DNA of 63,314 nucleotides from Hyphomicrobiales bacterium (GTDB taxonomy: Bacteria > Pseudomonadota > Alphaproteobacteria > Rhizobiales > Xanthobacteraceae). The notes under the pieces were generated by a model. The model did not search any database. It worked only from the letters and a program-made list of their open reading frames with translations, and was not told the DNA's origin. Location: assembly GCA_017305715.1 (NCBI GenBank), contig JAFKKG010000042.1:1-63314 (forward strand), given 5' to 3'. Position numbers and translations under genes: made by a program. Position 1 is the first letter of the stretch. Every line of letters starts with the position of its first letter. Of the stretch, positions 24,077 to 34,850 are shown in pieces.

Positions 24077-24871
24077 ATGTCCCCCGAAACCGCCTTCCTC
24101 CTGACGCTCGGCCTGCGCATGGCGATCACCGCGGCGTTCGTGGTGACGGCGTCGGTGATTACCGAGAAGTCGGGGCCGGTGATCGGCGCGCTGATCGCGA
24201 CATTGCCGATCTCGGCGGGGCCGTCTTATGTGTTCCTCGCGCTCGATCATGACGCGGCGTTCATCGCCGAAGGCGCGCTGGCGAGCCTGCCGATCAACGC
24301 CGCGACGATCTTTTTGGGGCTGACCTATGTCGTGCTGGCGCAGCGCCGAAGCGCGCTCGTCAGTTGCCTTTCGGCGGTCGCGGTGTGGATCGCGCTGGCG
24401 TCGATCATCCGCGCGGTGCAGTGGAATTTGGCCGGCGGCCTGATCGTCAACGCCATCGCCTATGCGATCTGCGTGCCGCTGCTGGCGGGCTACCGCCATG
24501 TCAAGATGCCGCCGGTCACGCGGCGCTGGTACGACATCCCGCTGCGCGCCTCGCTGGTCGCCACCCTGGTCGCGACCGTGGTCACGGTATCGAGCTGGGT
24601 CGGCCCGAAGATCAGCGGCATGATCGCGCTGTTCCCGATCGTGTTCACGTCGATGATGCTGATCCTGCATCCGCGCATCGGCGGCCCGCCGACCGCCGCC
24701 GTGCTCGCCAACAGCGCCTGGGGCCTGATAGGACTGGGCCTCGCGCTCGCCCTCCTGCATGTCGCGGCGCTGCGCTTCGGCTCGGCCATCGGCCTTAGCC
24801 TCGCGCTCGCGACCTGCATCTCGTGGAACCTGGCGCTGTGGTGGATCGGGCGGCGGAAGGCTGTGCGGTGA
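24077..24871 (+). CDS. Conserved integral membrane protein
   Basis: This 264-residue protein has about eight hydrophobic segments and no recognised catalytic motif. Features include ITEKSGPVIGALIATLPISAGPSYVFLALDHD near the N-terminus and GPKISGMIALFPIVFTSMMLILHPRIGG in the second half. These two stretches look like related halves, which suggests an internal duplication. It may be a small transporter. The ATG at 24077 follows directly after a repeat element. The ribosome site is weak, so the start is not certain. Confidence 0.7.
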   Translation: MSPETAFLLTLGLRMAITAAFVVTASVITEKSGPVIGALIATLPISAGPSYVFLALDHDAAFIAEGALASLPINAATIFLGLTYVVLAQRRSALVSCLSAVAVWIALASIIRAVQWNLAGGLIVNAIAYAICVPLLAGYRHVKMPPVTRRWYDIPLRASLVATLVATVVTVSSWVGPKISGMIALFPIVFTSMMLILHPRIGGPPTAAVLANSAWGLIGLGLALALLHVAALRFGSAIGLSLALATCISWNLALWWIGRRKAVR

Positions 24872-25005
24872 CAATGCGCCATTCCGGGGTGATGCATGGC
24901 TTCGAACCCGAATGACGGCTTTGGTGATTTCGGCCGAAGATTGATGGTTACCGCCTGCCGGCAGACCCGTTAAGCTAGCGGTACAGTAGCATTGGGGCGC
25001 GCGCG

Positions 25006-25716
25006 GTGGAGGGTTTGTACAAGGTCGAGTACGACATCAATGACGGCTCCGGCCGCAGCGTGCTCTACGCCCAGGGTGGACGGATGCTCGGCGGCAATAC
25101 GGCCTTCGCCCATTTCGGCAGCTACCGGATCGTGGACGGAGAAATCGTCGCGAGCCTCAGGACCCGGCGTCACAGCCCTTCGCCACAGCGCAGGTCGCTG
25201 GTCAGCGCCGACGCCGTCACCATCAATATCCGTGGCCGTGCAAAGGGCGAGGTCTATCGCTTTGCGGGTGAGGTGATGGAGGACGCCGGCTCGGTGTTTC
25301 GCGCGGTCATGACGCCGCTCGGCAACGAGGACGTTCCGCCGCCCGGCGCGGTCGGCGAGGGCGGAATTGTCAGCGGCCTCTATTCGATCGATATCAGGAT
25401 GCTGGACGGCCTGGCCGGCGGGCATACCGGCGTGATGCTGCTGCGTCAGGGGCGGATTCTCGGCGGCGACGCGTTCTTCTATTATCTCGGCGCCTATTCC
25501 TCGGCGAACGGGCGCTGGAAGGGCGAGTTCGTCAATCAGGAACACACGCCGGCAAAAAGCGAGCATCCGCTGTTCGGCGGCTATGAAGTCGGCATTGGCT
25601 TCTCCGGCCGCTGCGATGCCGGGGGCGCCGAAATGGAGGCGATCGCGCTGGCCGGCAAGCGCAGCATCCGCCTCGCCGCCACGCTGAAATTGATCCAACC
25701 GTTCGCGGACGGCTGA
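25006..25716 (+). CDS. Tandem-domain GrlR-like regulatory protein
   Basis: This 236-residue protein is made of two copies of a GrlR-like beta-rich domain. Aligned landmarks are GLY at 3-5 and 124-126, GGRMLGGN at 24-31 against QGRILGGD at 148-155, and GSY at 38-40 against GAY at 162-164. Enterobacterial GrlR is a single-domain anti-activator of type III secretion genes; here the domain is duplicated and no secretion gene is in the window. The function is unknown and is probably protein or ligand binding. The start is a GTG with no strong ribosome site. It converges with mutS, with stop codons 6 bp apart. Confidence 0.72.
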   Translation: MEGLYKVEYDINDGSGRSVLYAQGGRMLGGNTAFAHFGSYRIVDGEIVASLRTRRHSPSPQRRSLVSADAVTINIRGRAKGEVYRFAGEVMEDAGSVFRAVMTPLGNEDVPPPGAVGEGGIVSGLYSIDIRMLDGLAGGHTGVMLLRQGRILGGDAFFYYLGAYSSANGRWKGEFVNQEHTPAKSEHPLFGGYEVGIGFSGRCDAGGAEMEAIALAGKRSIRLAATLKLIQPFADG

Positions 25717-25722
25717 CGTCTA

Positions 25723-28455
25723 TTACGTCTTCGGCAATTTCGCCTTCAGGGCATAGAGCGCATCGAGCGCCTCGCGCGGCGACATCTCGTCGGGATGCAG
25801 CGCTTTCACCGCTTCGAGCAATAGCTCGGCCTCGCTCGGCGGCGCCGGTTCCGCTGCGGCGCGTGACGGCACCGCGAATAGCGGCAGATCGTCGGCCAGC
25901 GCCCGCGCCGTTTGGCCGCGGTCCTGCGCCTCGAGTTTTGCCAGCACCGATTTGGCGCGCGCGATCACGGCGGGCGGCAGGCCGGCGAGTTTGGCGACCT
26001 GGATGCCGTAGGAGCGGTCGGCGGAGCCCGGCAGCACCTCGTGCAGGAACACGACGTCGCCCTGCCATTCCTTGACCCGCACGGTGGCGTTGAACATCCG
26101 CGGCAGTTTGGCGGAGAGCGCGGTCAATTCATGGTAATGCGTCGCGAACAGCGCCCGGCAGCGGTTGCTCTCATGCAGATGCTCGATCGCGGCCCAGGCG
26201 ATCGACAGGCCGTCGAACGTTGCCGTGCCGCGGCCGATCTCGTCGAGGATCACCAGAGAGCGCTCGCTGGCCTGATTGAGGATGACAGCGGTCTCGACCA
26301 TTTCCACCATGAAGGTCGAGCGCCCGCGCGCCAGATCGTCGGCAGCGCCCACGCGCGAGAACAGCCGGTCGACCACACCGATCCGCGCGCGCGAGGCCGG
26401 CACGTAAGAGCCGATCTGCGCCAGCAGCGCGATCAGCGCGTTCTGGCGCAGGAAGGTGGATTTACCGGCCATGTTCGGGCCGGTGATCAGCCAGATTTGC
26501 CCGGATTTTTGGCCAGGCCCCGGCGAAAGGTCACAGGCGTTGGCAATGAACGGCTGGCCGTCGCGCTTCAGCGCGGCCTCGACCACGGGATGGCGGCCGC
26601 CTTCGACCGCAAAGCCGAGCGAGCCGTCGACCTCGGGCCGCACATAATTGTCATCGACCGCGAGTTTCGCCAGCGCGGTCGCGACATCGAGCAGCGCAAA
26701 GGCGTGCGCCGCGGCGCGCAGATCGTCGCTGGCGGCGAGCGCCATTGCCGACAGCCGCTCGAAGATTTCCAGTTCCAGGTTGAGCGCGCGGTCGCCGGCA
26801 TTGGCGATCTTGGCCTCGATCTCGCCGAGTTCGGACGTGGTGAAGCGGACCTGTCCGGCCAGCGTCTGGCGATGGATGAAGGTCGCGTTCAGCGGCGGCG
26901 CCATCAGTTTGTCGCCATGCTGCGCCGTCACCTCGACGAAATAGCCCAGCACATTGTTGTGGCGAATCTTGAGGCCTTTGATGCCGGTGTCGTCGGCATA
27001 GCGCGCCTGCATCGCGGCGACCACGAGCCGCGAGGCGTCGCGCAGGCTGCGGGTCTCGTCGAGCGCAGGCTCATAGCCTTCACGGACAAAACCGCCGTCG
27101 CGCTTGATCAGCGGCAATTGTTCGGCGAGCGCCCGTTCGAACTCGCGCGCGAGATCGCGCGCCGGGTGGCGCAGCGCCTCCATCACGGCGGATATCTCGG
27201 CGGGCGGTGCATCCAGCTGCGCCAGCCGCGCCAGTGCGGAATCGGCGGCGAGAATGCCGTCGCGCAGCCCGGCCAGATCGCGCGGGCCGCCACGGCCGAC
27301 CGACAAGCGCGCCAGCGCGCGCGACATGTCGGGCGCGGCTTTCAAGGTCGTGCGGATGTCCTCGCGCGCAAAGCTGTCGGCGACGAAGGTCGCGATGGCA
27401 TCGAGCCGCCGCGCAATCGCCGCGCCGTCGGTGAGGGGGGCTGCAAGACGTTGCGCCAGGAGCCGCGATCCGGCAGCGGTGACGGTGCAGTCGATGGCAT
27501 CGAGCAGCGAGCCGCGCCGTTCGCCCGCCAGTGTGCGCGTCAGTTCGAGGTTGGCGCGCGTCGCGGGATCGATCGCCATGGTGGTGCCCGCGGCCTCGCG
27601 TGACGGCGGCGACAATGGCGGCCGCTTTCCGACCTGGGTGCGATCGATATAGGTGACGGCGGCGGCTGCGGCGGTTGCCTCCAGCCGCGACATGGCGGAC
27701 AGGCCGTCCATGGTGGCGACCGCGAAATAGTCGCACAGCCGCCGCTCGGCGGTGGCGCCGTCGAACACGTCACGCGTCAGCGGCGTGACCGCCGGCAGTT
27801 CGCGCAGCAGCGCACCCAGGTCAGGATCGCCATAGAGCGCATCGGTGACGATCACTTCATTGGGATTGATCCGCGCCAAAGTCGCCGCGAGTTCCGCGGT
27901 CGAACATTCCGTGACCATGAATTCGGAAGTCGAGATATCGATCCAGGCCAGGCCGATGCGGTCGCCGCCGCTGGAGCCACGGGCACGCGCAATCGCCAGC
28001 AGGTAATTATTGGTGCGGGCGTCGAGCAGCGTGTCTTCGGTCAGCGTGCCCGGCGTCACCAGCCGCACCACGCCGCGGGCGACCACGCTCTTGTTGCCGC
28101 GGGCGCGGGCGGCGGCGGGATTTTCGGTCTGCTCGCAGACCGCGACTCGGTGGCCGGCACTGATCAGGCGATGCAGATAATCCTCGGAGCGCTCCACCGG
28201 CACGCCGCACATCGGGATATCCATGCCCTGGTGCTTGCCGCGCTTGGTCAGGACGATGCCGAGCGTTTTGGAGGCGATCTCGGCGTCCTCGAAGAACAGC
28301 TCGTAGAAATCGCCCATACGGTAGAACAGCAACAGCCCCGGATGGCCGGCTTTGATCTCAAGATATTGTTCCATCATCGGCGTGACGCGCGCAGGCGCGT
28401 CGACCGACGTGGGCTCCGGGGGCGGGGGTGCAGGGATATTTTGCTGGAGGGTCAT
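25723..28455 (-). CDS. mutS: DNA mismatch repair protein MutS
   Basis: This is the mismatch recognition ATPase of methyl-independent or MutL-dependent repair. The protein has 910 residues from the ATG at 28455. The N-terminal mismatch-binding domain carries the Phe-X-Glu motif in [12 protein letters not shown]. Connector, core and clamp domains follow. The ATPase has Walker [10 protein letters not shown] and [17 protein letters not shown], and [10 protein letters not shown] lies further on. A C-terminal dimerisation tail ends the protein. A TTG at 28467 would add four residues. Family length is normal. Confidence 0.97.
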   Translation of the reverse strand: MTLQQNIPAPPPPEPTSVDAPARVTPMMEQYLEIKAGHPGLLLFYRMGDFYELFFEDAEIASKTLGIVLTKRGKHQGMDIPMCGVPVERSEDYLHRLISAGHRVAVCEQTENPAAARARGNKSVVARGVVRLVTPGTLTEDTLLDARTNNYLLAIARARGSSGGDRIGLAWIDISTSEFMVTECSTAELAATLARINPNEVIVTDALYGDPDLGALLRELPAVTPLTRDVFDGATAERRLCDYFAVATMDGLSAMSRLEATAAAAAVTYIDRTQVGKRPPLSPPSREAAGTTMAIDPATRANLELTRTLAGERRGSLLDAIDCTVTAAGSRLLAQRLAAPLTDGAAIARRLDAIATFVADSFAREDIRTTLKAAPDMSRALARLSVGRGGPRDLAGLRDGILAADSALARLAQLDAPPAEISAVMEALRHPARDLAREFERALAEQLPLIKRDGGFVREGYEPALDETRSLRDASRLVVAAMQARYADDTGIKGLKIRHNNVLGYFVEVTAQHGDKLMAPPLNATFIHRQTLAGQVRFTTSELGEIEAKIANAGDRALNLELEIFERLSAMALAASDDLRAAAHAFALLDVATALAKLAVDDNYVRPEVDGSLGFAVEGGRHPVVEAALKRDGQPFIANACDLSPGPGQKSGQIWLITGPNMAGKSTFLRQNALIALLAQIGSYVPASRARIGVVDRLFSRVGAADDLARGRSTFMVEMVETAVILNQASERSLVILDEIGRGTATFDGLSIAWAAIEHLHESNRCRALFATHYHELTALSAKLPRMFNATVRVKEWQGDVVFLHEVLPGSADRSYGIQVAKLAGLPPAVIARAKSVLAKLEAQDRGQTARALADDLPLFAVPSRAAAEPAPPSEAELLLEAVKALHPDEMSPREALDALYALKAKLPKT

Positions 28456-28565
28456 CGCGGGGCGCAAACTACAAAATTTTGTCGGGCGGTCCTATTGGTT
28501 TGCCCGGTCCGTTCGGGTTTTCCACGCTCTGAAATTACGGCCACACGGCCCGCCCTATCAGCTCC

Positions 28566-28689
28566 GTTCCCCCTTGCGGGGGTCCGAGGCGAGCAGAGCT
28601 CGCTCTCGAGGTCAGGAAGAGGGGTGGCGGCGAATTCGGTGGTTGTGGCCACCCGTCTCCCTGGCCCTCCCCCGCAAGGGGGAGGGAAC
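28566..28689. repeat. Inverted repeat between mutS and pcaF
   Basis: CCCCCTTGCGGGGG (28569-28582) and CCCCCGCAAGGGGG (28669-28682) are perfectly complementary 14-bp arms. The outer flanks GTTC and GAAC are also complementary with small offsets. The interior includes GCGAGCAGAGCTCGC. It resembles the class of element at 21522-21667 in overall plan. The 334-bp gap holds this element and the pcaF promoter region and no gene. Confidence 0.75.
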
Positions 28690-28717
28690 AGACTGTCTGT
28701 GTTGCGACAGCCGTCAA

Positions 28718-28746
28718 TTGACCTCTTGCAGCGCCGCTCCTAAAAC
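28718..28746 (+). promoter_or_regulatory. Candidate pcaF promoter
   Basis: TTGACC (28718-28723) and TAAAAC (28741-28746) are 17 bp apart, each matching four or five consensus positions. Transcription would begin near 28753, about 50 bases before the pcaF ATG, which has AGGGAGAG as ribosome site. Confidence 0.4.
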
Positions 28747-28802
28747 TCGCCATCAATTCAACGGGGTCAACAGCCCAAACGCGGCGTTCAGGGAGAGATT
28801 CA

Positions 28803-30011
<1,209 letters not shown>

Positions 30012-30116
30012 GACAATGGTTTGGGAGGATCAAAAACGACCCTTCCCCAAATTAGTTATGTCCTATAATGATCCGGCGGCGTGCCTTGCGATCGCGATGC
30101 CAGGGAGGAATTCGTC

Positions 30117-30818
30117 ATGACATTGTCCTATCCGCTGCAAAGCCTCGCGGCCCATCCGGCGCGGTTGTCACCGGCCTACAAGAGCACGGTGAAGCGTTCG
30201 CCGACCAAGCCGCTGATCCCGATGCGGCATACGCTGTCGGAATTGACCGGGCCGGTCTACGGCCACGAGGCGGTGCGCGAGAACGACAACGACCTCACGC
30301 TCCAGGGCAAGGGCGAGCCGCTCGGCGAACGCATCATCGTGCACGGCCATGTGCTCGATGAAGACGGCCGTGGCGTGCCGAACACGCTGGTCGAGTTGTG
30401 GCAGGCCAATGCCTGCGGCCGCTATATTCACGTCGTCGACCAGCACCCGGCGCCGCTCGATCCGAATTTCACCGGCGCCGGCCGCACCCAGTCGGACAGC
30501 GAGGGCTATTACCGCTTTGTCACCGTCAAGCCCGGCGCCTATCCCTGGGGCAATCACCACAACGCCTGGCGTCCGGCCCATATCCACTTCTCGGTGTTCG
30601 GGCATTCCTTCATCTCGCGGCTGGTGACGCAGATGTATTTCCCCGGCGATCCCTTGTTCCCGTTCGATCCGATCTTCAATTCGGTGACGGACGAGAAGGC
30701 GCGTAACCGCATGGTGTCCGATTTCGACCTGGAGAATACCAAGCCGAATTGGGCGCTGTGCTACCGCTTCAACATTGTGCTGCGCGGGCGCAACGCCACG
30801 CCGATGGAGACCAAGTAA
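30117..30818 (+). CDS. pcaH: Protocatechuate 3,4-dioxygenase beta subunit
   Basis: This is the iron-bearing subunit of the intradiol dioxygenase that cleaves protocatechuate to 3-carboxy-cis,cis-muconate. The 233-residue protein has the ferric ligands expected for PcaH: tyrosines in NACGRYIHVV and KPGAYPWGN, and the His-X-His pair in WRPAHIHFSVFG. The ATG at 30117 is preceded by AGGGAGG. TATAAT at 30064-30069 could be the -10 of a separate promoter. The stop codon abuts the pcaG GTG start directly. Confidence 0.95.
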   Translation: MTLSYPLQSLAAHPARLSPAYKSTVKRSPTKPLIPMRHTLSELTGPVYGHEAVRENDNDLTLQGKGEPLGERIIVHGHVLDEDGRGVPNTLVELWQANACGRYIHVVDQHPAPLDPNFTGAGRTQSDSEGYYRFVTVKPGAYPWGNHHNAWRPAHIHFSVFGHSFISRLVTQMYFPGDPLFPFDPIFNSVTDEKARNRMVSDFDLENTKPNWALCYRFNIVLRGRNATPMETK

Positions 30819-31430
30819 GTGTCGAAGGCCCACAGCAAGCCGGAAGGCGTCACGCCCTCGCAAACCGTCGGTCCGTTTTTCGCCTACGGCCTGACCTCCA
30901 ACGGCCAATATGACTGGAACGACGCTTTTTCGAACAACCTGGTGACGGCGGATACGTCAGGTGAGCGCATCCGCGTCGAGGGCCGGGTGTTCGACGGTGA
31001 CGGCCAGCCGATACCGGATTGCATGCTGGAAATCTGGCAGGCCGACGCGCAGGGCCGCTTCTCCGATCCGCAGGACAAGCGCGCGCTGCCCAATTCGTCG
31101 TTCAAGGGGTTCGGCCGCTGCGCCACCGACGCCAATGGCGGCTACGCTTTCGATACCATCAAGCCGGGCATCGTGCCGGATCCCGACGGCAAGCCGCAGG
31201 CGCCGCACATCCTGCTCGCGATATTCGCGCGCGGCATGCTGCTGCACAGCTATACGCGGATTTATTTCAGCGGCGAGGCCGGCAATGCCGCCGACCCCGT
31301 GCTGGCGCTGGTGCCGGCCGACCGCCGCGCCACGCTGATCGCCCAGCCGGCGCATTGCAATGGCAACGCGGTCTACCGGCTCGACATCCACATGCAGGGC
31401 GACAACGAGACCGTGTTCTTCGACGTATAG
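30819..31430 (+). CDS. pcaG: Protocatechuate 3,4-dioxygenase alpha subunit
   Basis: This is the non-iron partner of PcaH, which completes the active-site pocket. The 203-residue protein opens with EGVTPSQTVGPFFAYGL, characteristic of PcaG, and carries the dioxygenase beta-sandwich (VEGRVFDGDGQPIPDCMLEIWQADAQG) but lacks the Tyr/His iron ligands, as expected. The start is a GTG directly after the pcaH stop, so translation is coupled. Confidence 0.94.
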   Translation: MSKAHSKPEGVTPSQTVGPFFAYGLTSNGQYDWNDAFSNNLVTADTSGERIRVEGRVFDGDGQPIPDCMLEIWQADAQGRFSDPQDKRALPNSSFKGFGRCATDANGGYAFDTIKPGIVPDPDGKPQAPHILLAIFARGMLLHSYTRIYFSGEAGNAADPVLALVPADRRATLIAQPAHCNGNAVYRLDIHMQGDNETVFFDV

Positions 31431-31450
31431 GAACGCAGGAAGCGCGCGGA

Positions 31451-32344
31451 ATGATCATCGGACGCGAGCAGGATGTCACGGTCGCGGCGTCCGCCGTGAT
31501 GGAGCGGACGTCCGATCCGCGGATGCGCGAGATCATGCTGTCGCTGGTGAAACACCTGCATGGCTTCGTTCGTGACGTGAAGCTGACCGAGGCGGAATTC
31601 CGCGAGGCTGCCGCAATTCTTGTGGAGCTTGGCAAGCAAACCACCGACACCCACAACGAAGTCATCCTGATGGCCGGTTCGCTCGGCGTCTCCTCGCTGG
31701 TCTGCCTGCTGAACAATGGCGATCAGGGCAACACCGAGACGTCGCAGTCCCTGCTCGGGCCGTTCTGGCGGCTGAACTCGCCGCGCGTCGAGAATGGCGG
31801 CTCGATCGTCCGCTCCGACACGCCGGGGGCTGCGCTGTTCGTCACCGCGCGCGTCGTCGATGGTGCTGGCCGCCCGATCGCCGGCGCCGAGGTGGATATC
31901 TGGCACGCCTCGCCGGTCGGGCTGTACGAGAATCAGGATCCTGATCAGGCCGACATGAACCTGCGCGGGAAATTTATCACCGATGCCGACGGACGCTTTG
32001 CGTTCCGTTCGGTGATGATGATCGGCTATCCGATTCCGACCAACGGCGTGGTCGGGCGGTTGTTGAAGGCGCAGGACCGGCATCCCTATCGGCCGGCGCA
32101 TCTGCATGCGCTGATCTTCAAGCCCGGCTTCAAGGTTCTGATTTCGCAGGTCTACGATCCCGCCGATCCGCATATCGACAGCGACGTGCAGTTCGGCGTC
32201 ACCAGCGCGCTGATCGGCGAGTTCGTGCGCCACGACGAGCCGCATCCGACCGGGGCCGATGCCGGTTCGCCCTGGTATTCGCTCGATTACGTCTACCGGA
32301 TGGAGCCCGGCGAGGCCGTGCTGCCACGCCCGCCGATCAAGTAA
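31451..32344 (+). CDS. Intradiol ring-cleavage dioxygenase (hydroxyquinol/catechol 1,2-type)
   Basis: This 297-residue intradiol dioxygenase has an N-terminal helical linker domain (about 15-110) and a catalytic beta-sandwich. The ferric ligands are Tyr159 (GLYENQD), Tyr193 (IGYPIPTNG), His217 and His219 (RPAHLHALIF). The general type is hydroxyquinol 1,2-dioxygenase or catechol 1,2-dioxygenase. The linker and the VGLYENQDPDQADMNLRGKF segment favour hydroxyquinol, but no maleylacetate reductase is next to it. It lies 20 bp after pcaG. Its end overlaps the convergent flavoprotein gene by 8 bp. Confidence 0.85.
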   Translation: MIIGREQDVTVAASAVMERTSDPRMREIMLSLVKHLHGFVRDVKLTEAEFREAAAILVELGKQTTDTHNEVILMAGSLGVSSLVCLLNNGDQGNTETSQSLLGPFWRLNSPRVENGGSIVRSDTPGAALFVTARVVDGAGRPIAGAEVDIWHASPVGLYENQDPDQADMNLRGKFITDADGRFAFRSVMMIGYPIPTNGVVGRLLKAQDRHPYRPAHLHALIFKPGFKVLISQVYDPADPHIDSDVQFGVTSALIGEFVRHDEPHPTGADAGSPWYSLDYVYRMEPGEAVLPRPPIK

Positions 32345-34064
32345 GCCCGCGTTCGTTCGACTTGCCTGCGACATCCATCGCCGCGCGCCAGGCAAACACC
32401 ATCGCCGGGCCGATCATGGTGCCCGGTCCGGGATAGGTGCCGCGGAAGATCGAGGCGGCGTCGGCGCCGGCGGCATAAAGGCCCGGGATCGGCTGCCCTG
32501 CGGAGGTCAGCACGCGGCCGTTGGCGTCGGTGCGCAAGCCCGCGCTGCTGGCGAGGTCGGCAGGCCAGACTGCGACGGCGAAATAGGGGCCCGGTCCGAT
32601 CCGGCGCATACATGGGTTCGGCTTGTTGGTGGGATCGCCATTGAAGCGGTTGAGTTCGCTGCTGCCGCGGCCGAAATCCTCGTCGACGCCGGTTTCGGCA
32701 AACCGGTTGTGCCGTTCGATGGTGCCGGTCAGCGCCTCGCCATTCACATCGATGTGTTGCGCCAGTTCGGCAATGCTGTCGCCCCGGAACAGATAGCCCG
32801 ACTCGATGAAGCGCGTGAGGTCGCGCGTGCCGGGGTGGATCAGACCGAGGCCGTAATCCCTGACAAAACTGCGGTCGCAGATCAGGTGGGATGGAATGCT
32901 GGGCACCGTTCGATGCGATCGCAGCATGCCCTCGACAAAGTCATGATACGAGTTGGCCTCGTTGACGAAACGGACGCCCGATCTGTTGACCGCGATCAGC
33001 CCGGGCTTGGCGCGATCCAGCATGATGTGGGGGAATACGGACAAGTGGCCGTCCTGCTGCGACATCACCGAACTCGGCATCCACAGTGCGGGACTTGCCA
33101 TGTCCCGCGCGATTTCGCCATGCGCGCGTTCGCCGGCCAAAATGCCGTCGCCGGTGTTGCTGTCGGGCGAAAGCGAATAGGTGTGTGTGCCGTCCGGAAA
33201 CAGCCGGCGGCGCAACTCGCCGCTCCAGCCGATCCCGCCGGTTGCCAGCACCACGCCGCGTCGCGCGCCAACGCGGATATCGCCGTCGTTGGTGATGAAG
33301 ACCGCGCCGGTGATGCGTCCGTCGTCCTCGATCAGATCGCTGAGTTGCGTCTGGTACCTAATCTCCACGGCGTGCTGTTTCAGACTGTCGAGCAGCCGCG
33401 CGACCAGCGCGTTGCCCATGATCAGCCGCGTGCCGCGCGGGTGTTTGATGCGGTCCAGCGCCTGCCGCGCCAGCAGGCGCGTCGCGGTCGAGAAATTCGT
33501 CCATGAATGAAGCGGATGCAGCAACGACGGAATATCCGTCTTGCCGACCATCATGCCGCCGAGCACCATGAATTCCCGGCGCGGCGGCCGCACCCGCGCA
33601 AAATCCTCACCGAGTTTTCGTCCGTCGAAGGGCAGGGCACCCAGTGCCCTGCCGCCCAGCGCAGCGCCGGGTTGGGCGTGGTAATCGGGATGAACCGGCG
33701 GCGGTGCAAAAGCCACGCTGTTTTTCTGCTGGAGATAATCGAGCACGGCAGGACCGCTGGCGAGAAAAGCGGCGAGCCGGGCATCGCCGGCATTCTCGCC
33801 CAATATCGCCGCAAGATAGGTCTTTGCGGCCTCGATGCTGTCGGGCACTCCGGCGGCCTCGCTCTGCCGGCTGCCGGGAATCCACACCGTTCCGGCCGAG
33901 GTCGCGGTGGTGCCGCCGACCATGTCGGACTTTTCGCAAAGCATGACCTTGAGGCCTTCGAGCGCGCCGGTCAGCGCCGCCGTCATTCCCGCAGCGCCCG
34001 CGCCGACCACCAGCAGATCGGTCTCGGCATCCCACCGAATTGTCGGCCGGCCGGTCACGTCCAT
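32337..34064 (-). CDS. FAD-dependent oxidoreductase (fumarate reductase / ketosteroid dehydrogenase-like)
   Basis: This 575-residue flavoprotein has the FAD-binding GxGxxG motif in LLVVGAGAAGMTAALTGALEGLKVMLCEK at the N-terminus, SAGTVWIPGS, and a C-terminal FAD-binding segment GLYAAGADAASIFRGTYPGPGTMIGPAMVFAWRAA. The family includes 3-ketosteroid delta-1-dehydrogenases, fumarate reductases and enzymes that dehydrogenate or reduce cyclohexane-ring acids. Between a quinate/shikimate-type operon and pca genes, a role on a hydroaromatic ring is plausible but unproven. It lies 13 bp downstream of the GntR gene and is probably in one operon with it. Confidence 0.8.
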   Translation of the reverse strand: MDVTGRPTIRWDAETDLLVVGAGAAGMTAALTGALEGLKVMLCEKSDMVGGTTATSAGTVWIPGSRQSEAAGVPDSIEAAKTYLAAILGENAGDARLAAFLASGPAVLDYLQQKNSVAFAPPPVHPDYHAQPGAALGGRALGALPFDGRKLGEDFARVRPPRREFMVLGGMMVGKTDIPSLLHPLHSWTNFSTATRLLARQALDRIKHPRGTRLIMGNALVARLLDSLKQHAVEIRYQTQLSDLIEDDGRITGAVFITNDGDIRVGARRGVVLATGGIGWSGELRRRLFPDGTHTYSLSPDSNTGDGILAGERAHGEIARDMASPALWMPSSVMSQQDGHLSVFPHIMLDRAKPGLIAVNRSGVRFVNEANSYHDFVEGMLRSHRTVPSIPSHLICDRSFVRDYGLGLIHPGTRDLTRFIESGYLFRGDSIAELAQHIDVNGEALTGTIERHNRFAETGVDEDFGRGSSELNRFNGDPTNKPNPCMRRIGPGPYFAVAVWPADLASSAGLRTDANGRVLTSAGQPIPGLYAAGADAASIFRGTYPGPGTMIGPAMVFAWRAAMDVAGKSNERGLT

Positions 34065-34077
34065 CCGGCGGAACGGG

Positions 34078-34794
34078 TCATTTCAGCGTTCCGATCGCCA
34101 GCGCGTGGGCGACGCAGCTGTTGATGTGCTCGGTCAGGATGGCCTTTGCGCCTTCGGCATCGCGCTTCAGCGCGCAATCCAGCAGCGCCTGATGCTGCGC
34201 CACCGTCGCGCTGCCGCGGTATTGCAAGGCGTAGCGGAAATATTTGTCGAACACGATCGCGTGGGTCTGCATCAGTTCGCGCGAGCCGCAGCTCGAAATC
34301 AGCGCCTGATGGAATTCGCCGTCGTAGCGCTTGCGCAGTTCGGGGTCGTCGCCAGCGGTCAGGATCGCGCGTTCGGTCGCCGCCAGCTTGTGATGCGCGG
34401 ACACCACGCGTCCCTCCCATTCCATGTCGCCGGCGCGGAAGGATTCCGTCATCGCGTGATGCTCGAGCAGGATTCTGAGCTGCGCGAGTTCGCGCAAATT
34501 CTGGATCGAGACGGGCGCGACCTCGAAGCCGCGCTGGCCTTCGGCGACCACAAAGCCTTCCGATGCCAGCCGGTTGAGGATTTCGCGCAGCGTCGAGACG
34601 CTGAGGCCGTAGTCCTCCTTCATCGAGTCGAGTTTCAGCCGTCCCGACGGGTTGAGCACGCCGAAGATGATGTCGGAGCGAATGCGGCGATAGCCGCTGT
34701 CGCCGGCCGACATGGGGGACTGCTGCTCGGGGATCAACAAGGTTCGATTCCGCTTTTGAGCTCGCGACCGCGTGGCCGACTCGACGGCAAACAT
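34078..34794 (-). CDS. GntR-family (FCD) transcriptional regulator
   Basis: This 238-residue regulator has a winged helix (about 34-100: YRRIRSDIIFGVLNPSGRLKL, YGLSVSTLREILNRLASEGFV) and an all-helical FCD ligand domain. The FCD metal/ligand residues are likely in EFHQALISSCGS and TVAQHQALLDCAL. Regulators of this class commonly repress catabolic operons and respond to organic acids. It is divergent from the TRAP-aroQ-aroE operon and upstream of the flavoprotein. ATG 34794 is used, but ATG 34713 (MSAGDSGYRR) is an equally good start. Confidence 0.87.
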   Translation of the reverse strand: MFAVESATRSRAQKRNRTLLIPEQQSPMSAGDSGYRRIRSDIIFGVLNPSGRLKLDSMKEDYGLSVSTLREILNRLASEGFVVAEGQRGFEVAPVSIQNLRELAQLRILLEHHAMTESFRAGDMEWEGRVVSAHHKLAATERAILTAGDDPELRKRYDGEFHQALISSCGSRELMQTHAIVFDKYFRYALQYRGSATVAQHQALLDCALKRDAEGAKAILTEHINSCVAHALAIGTLK

Positions 34795-34850
34795 AACCGC
34801 GAATGACGGCTTTGCTGCAGATGTCGTTCATACGGTAAAATCATAATCAT

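Noticed and set aside
25912-27603. Long open frame opposite mutS
   Set aside because: It is a shadow of mutS, with no domain and unnatural composition.
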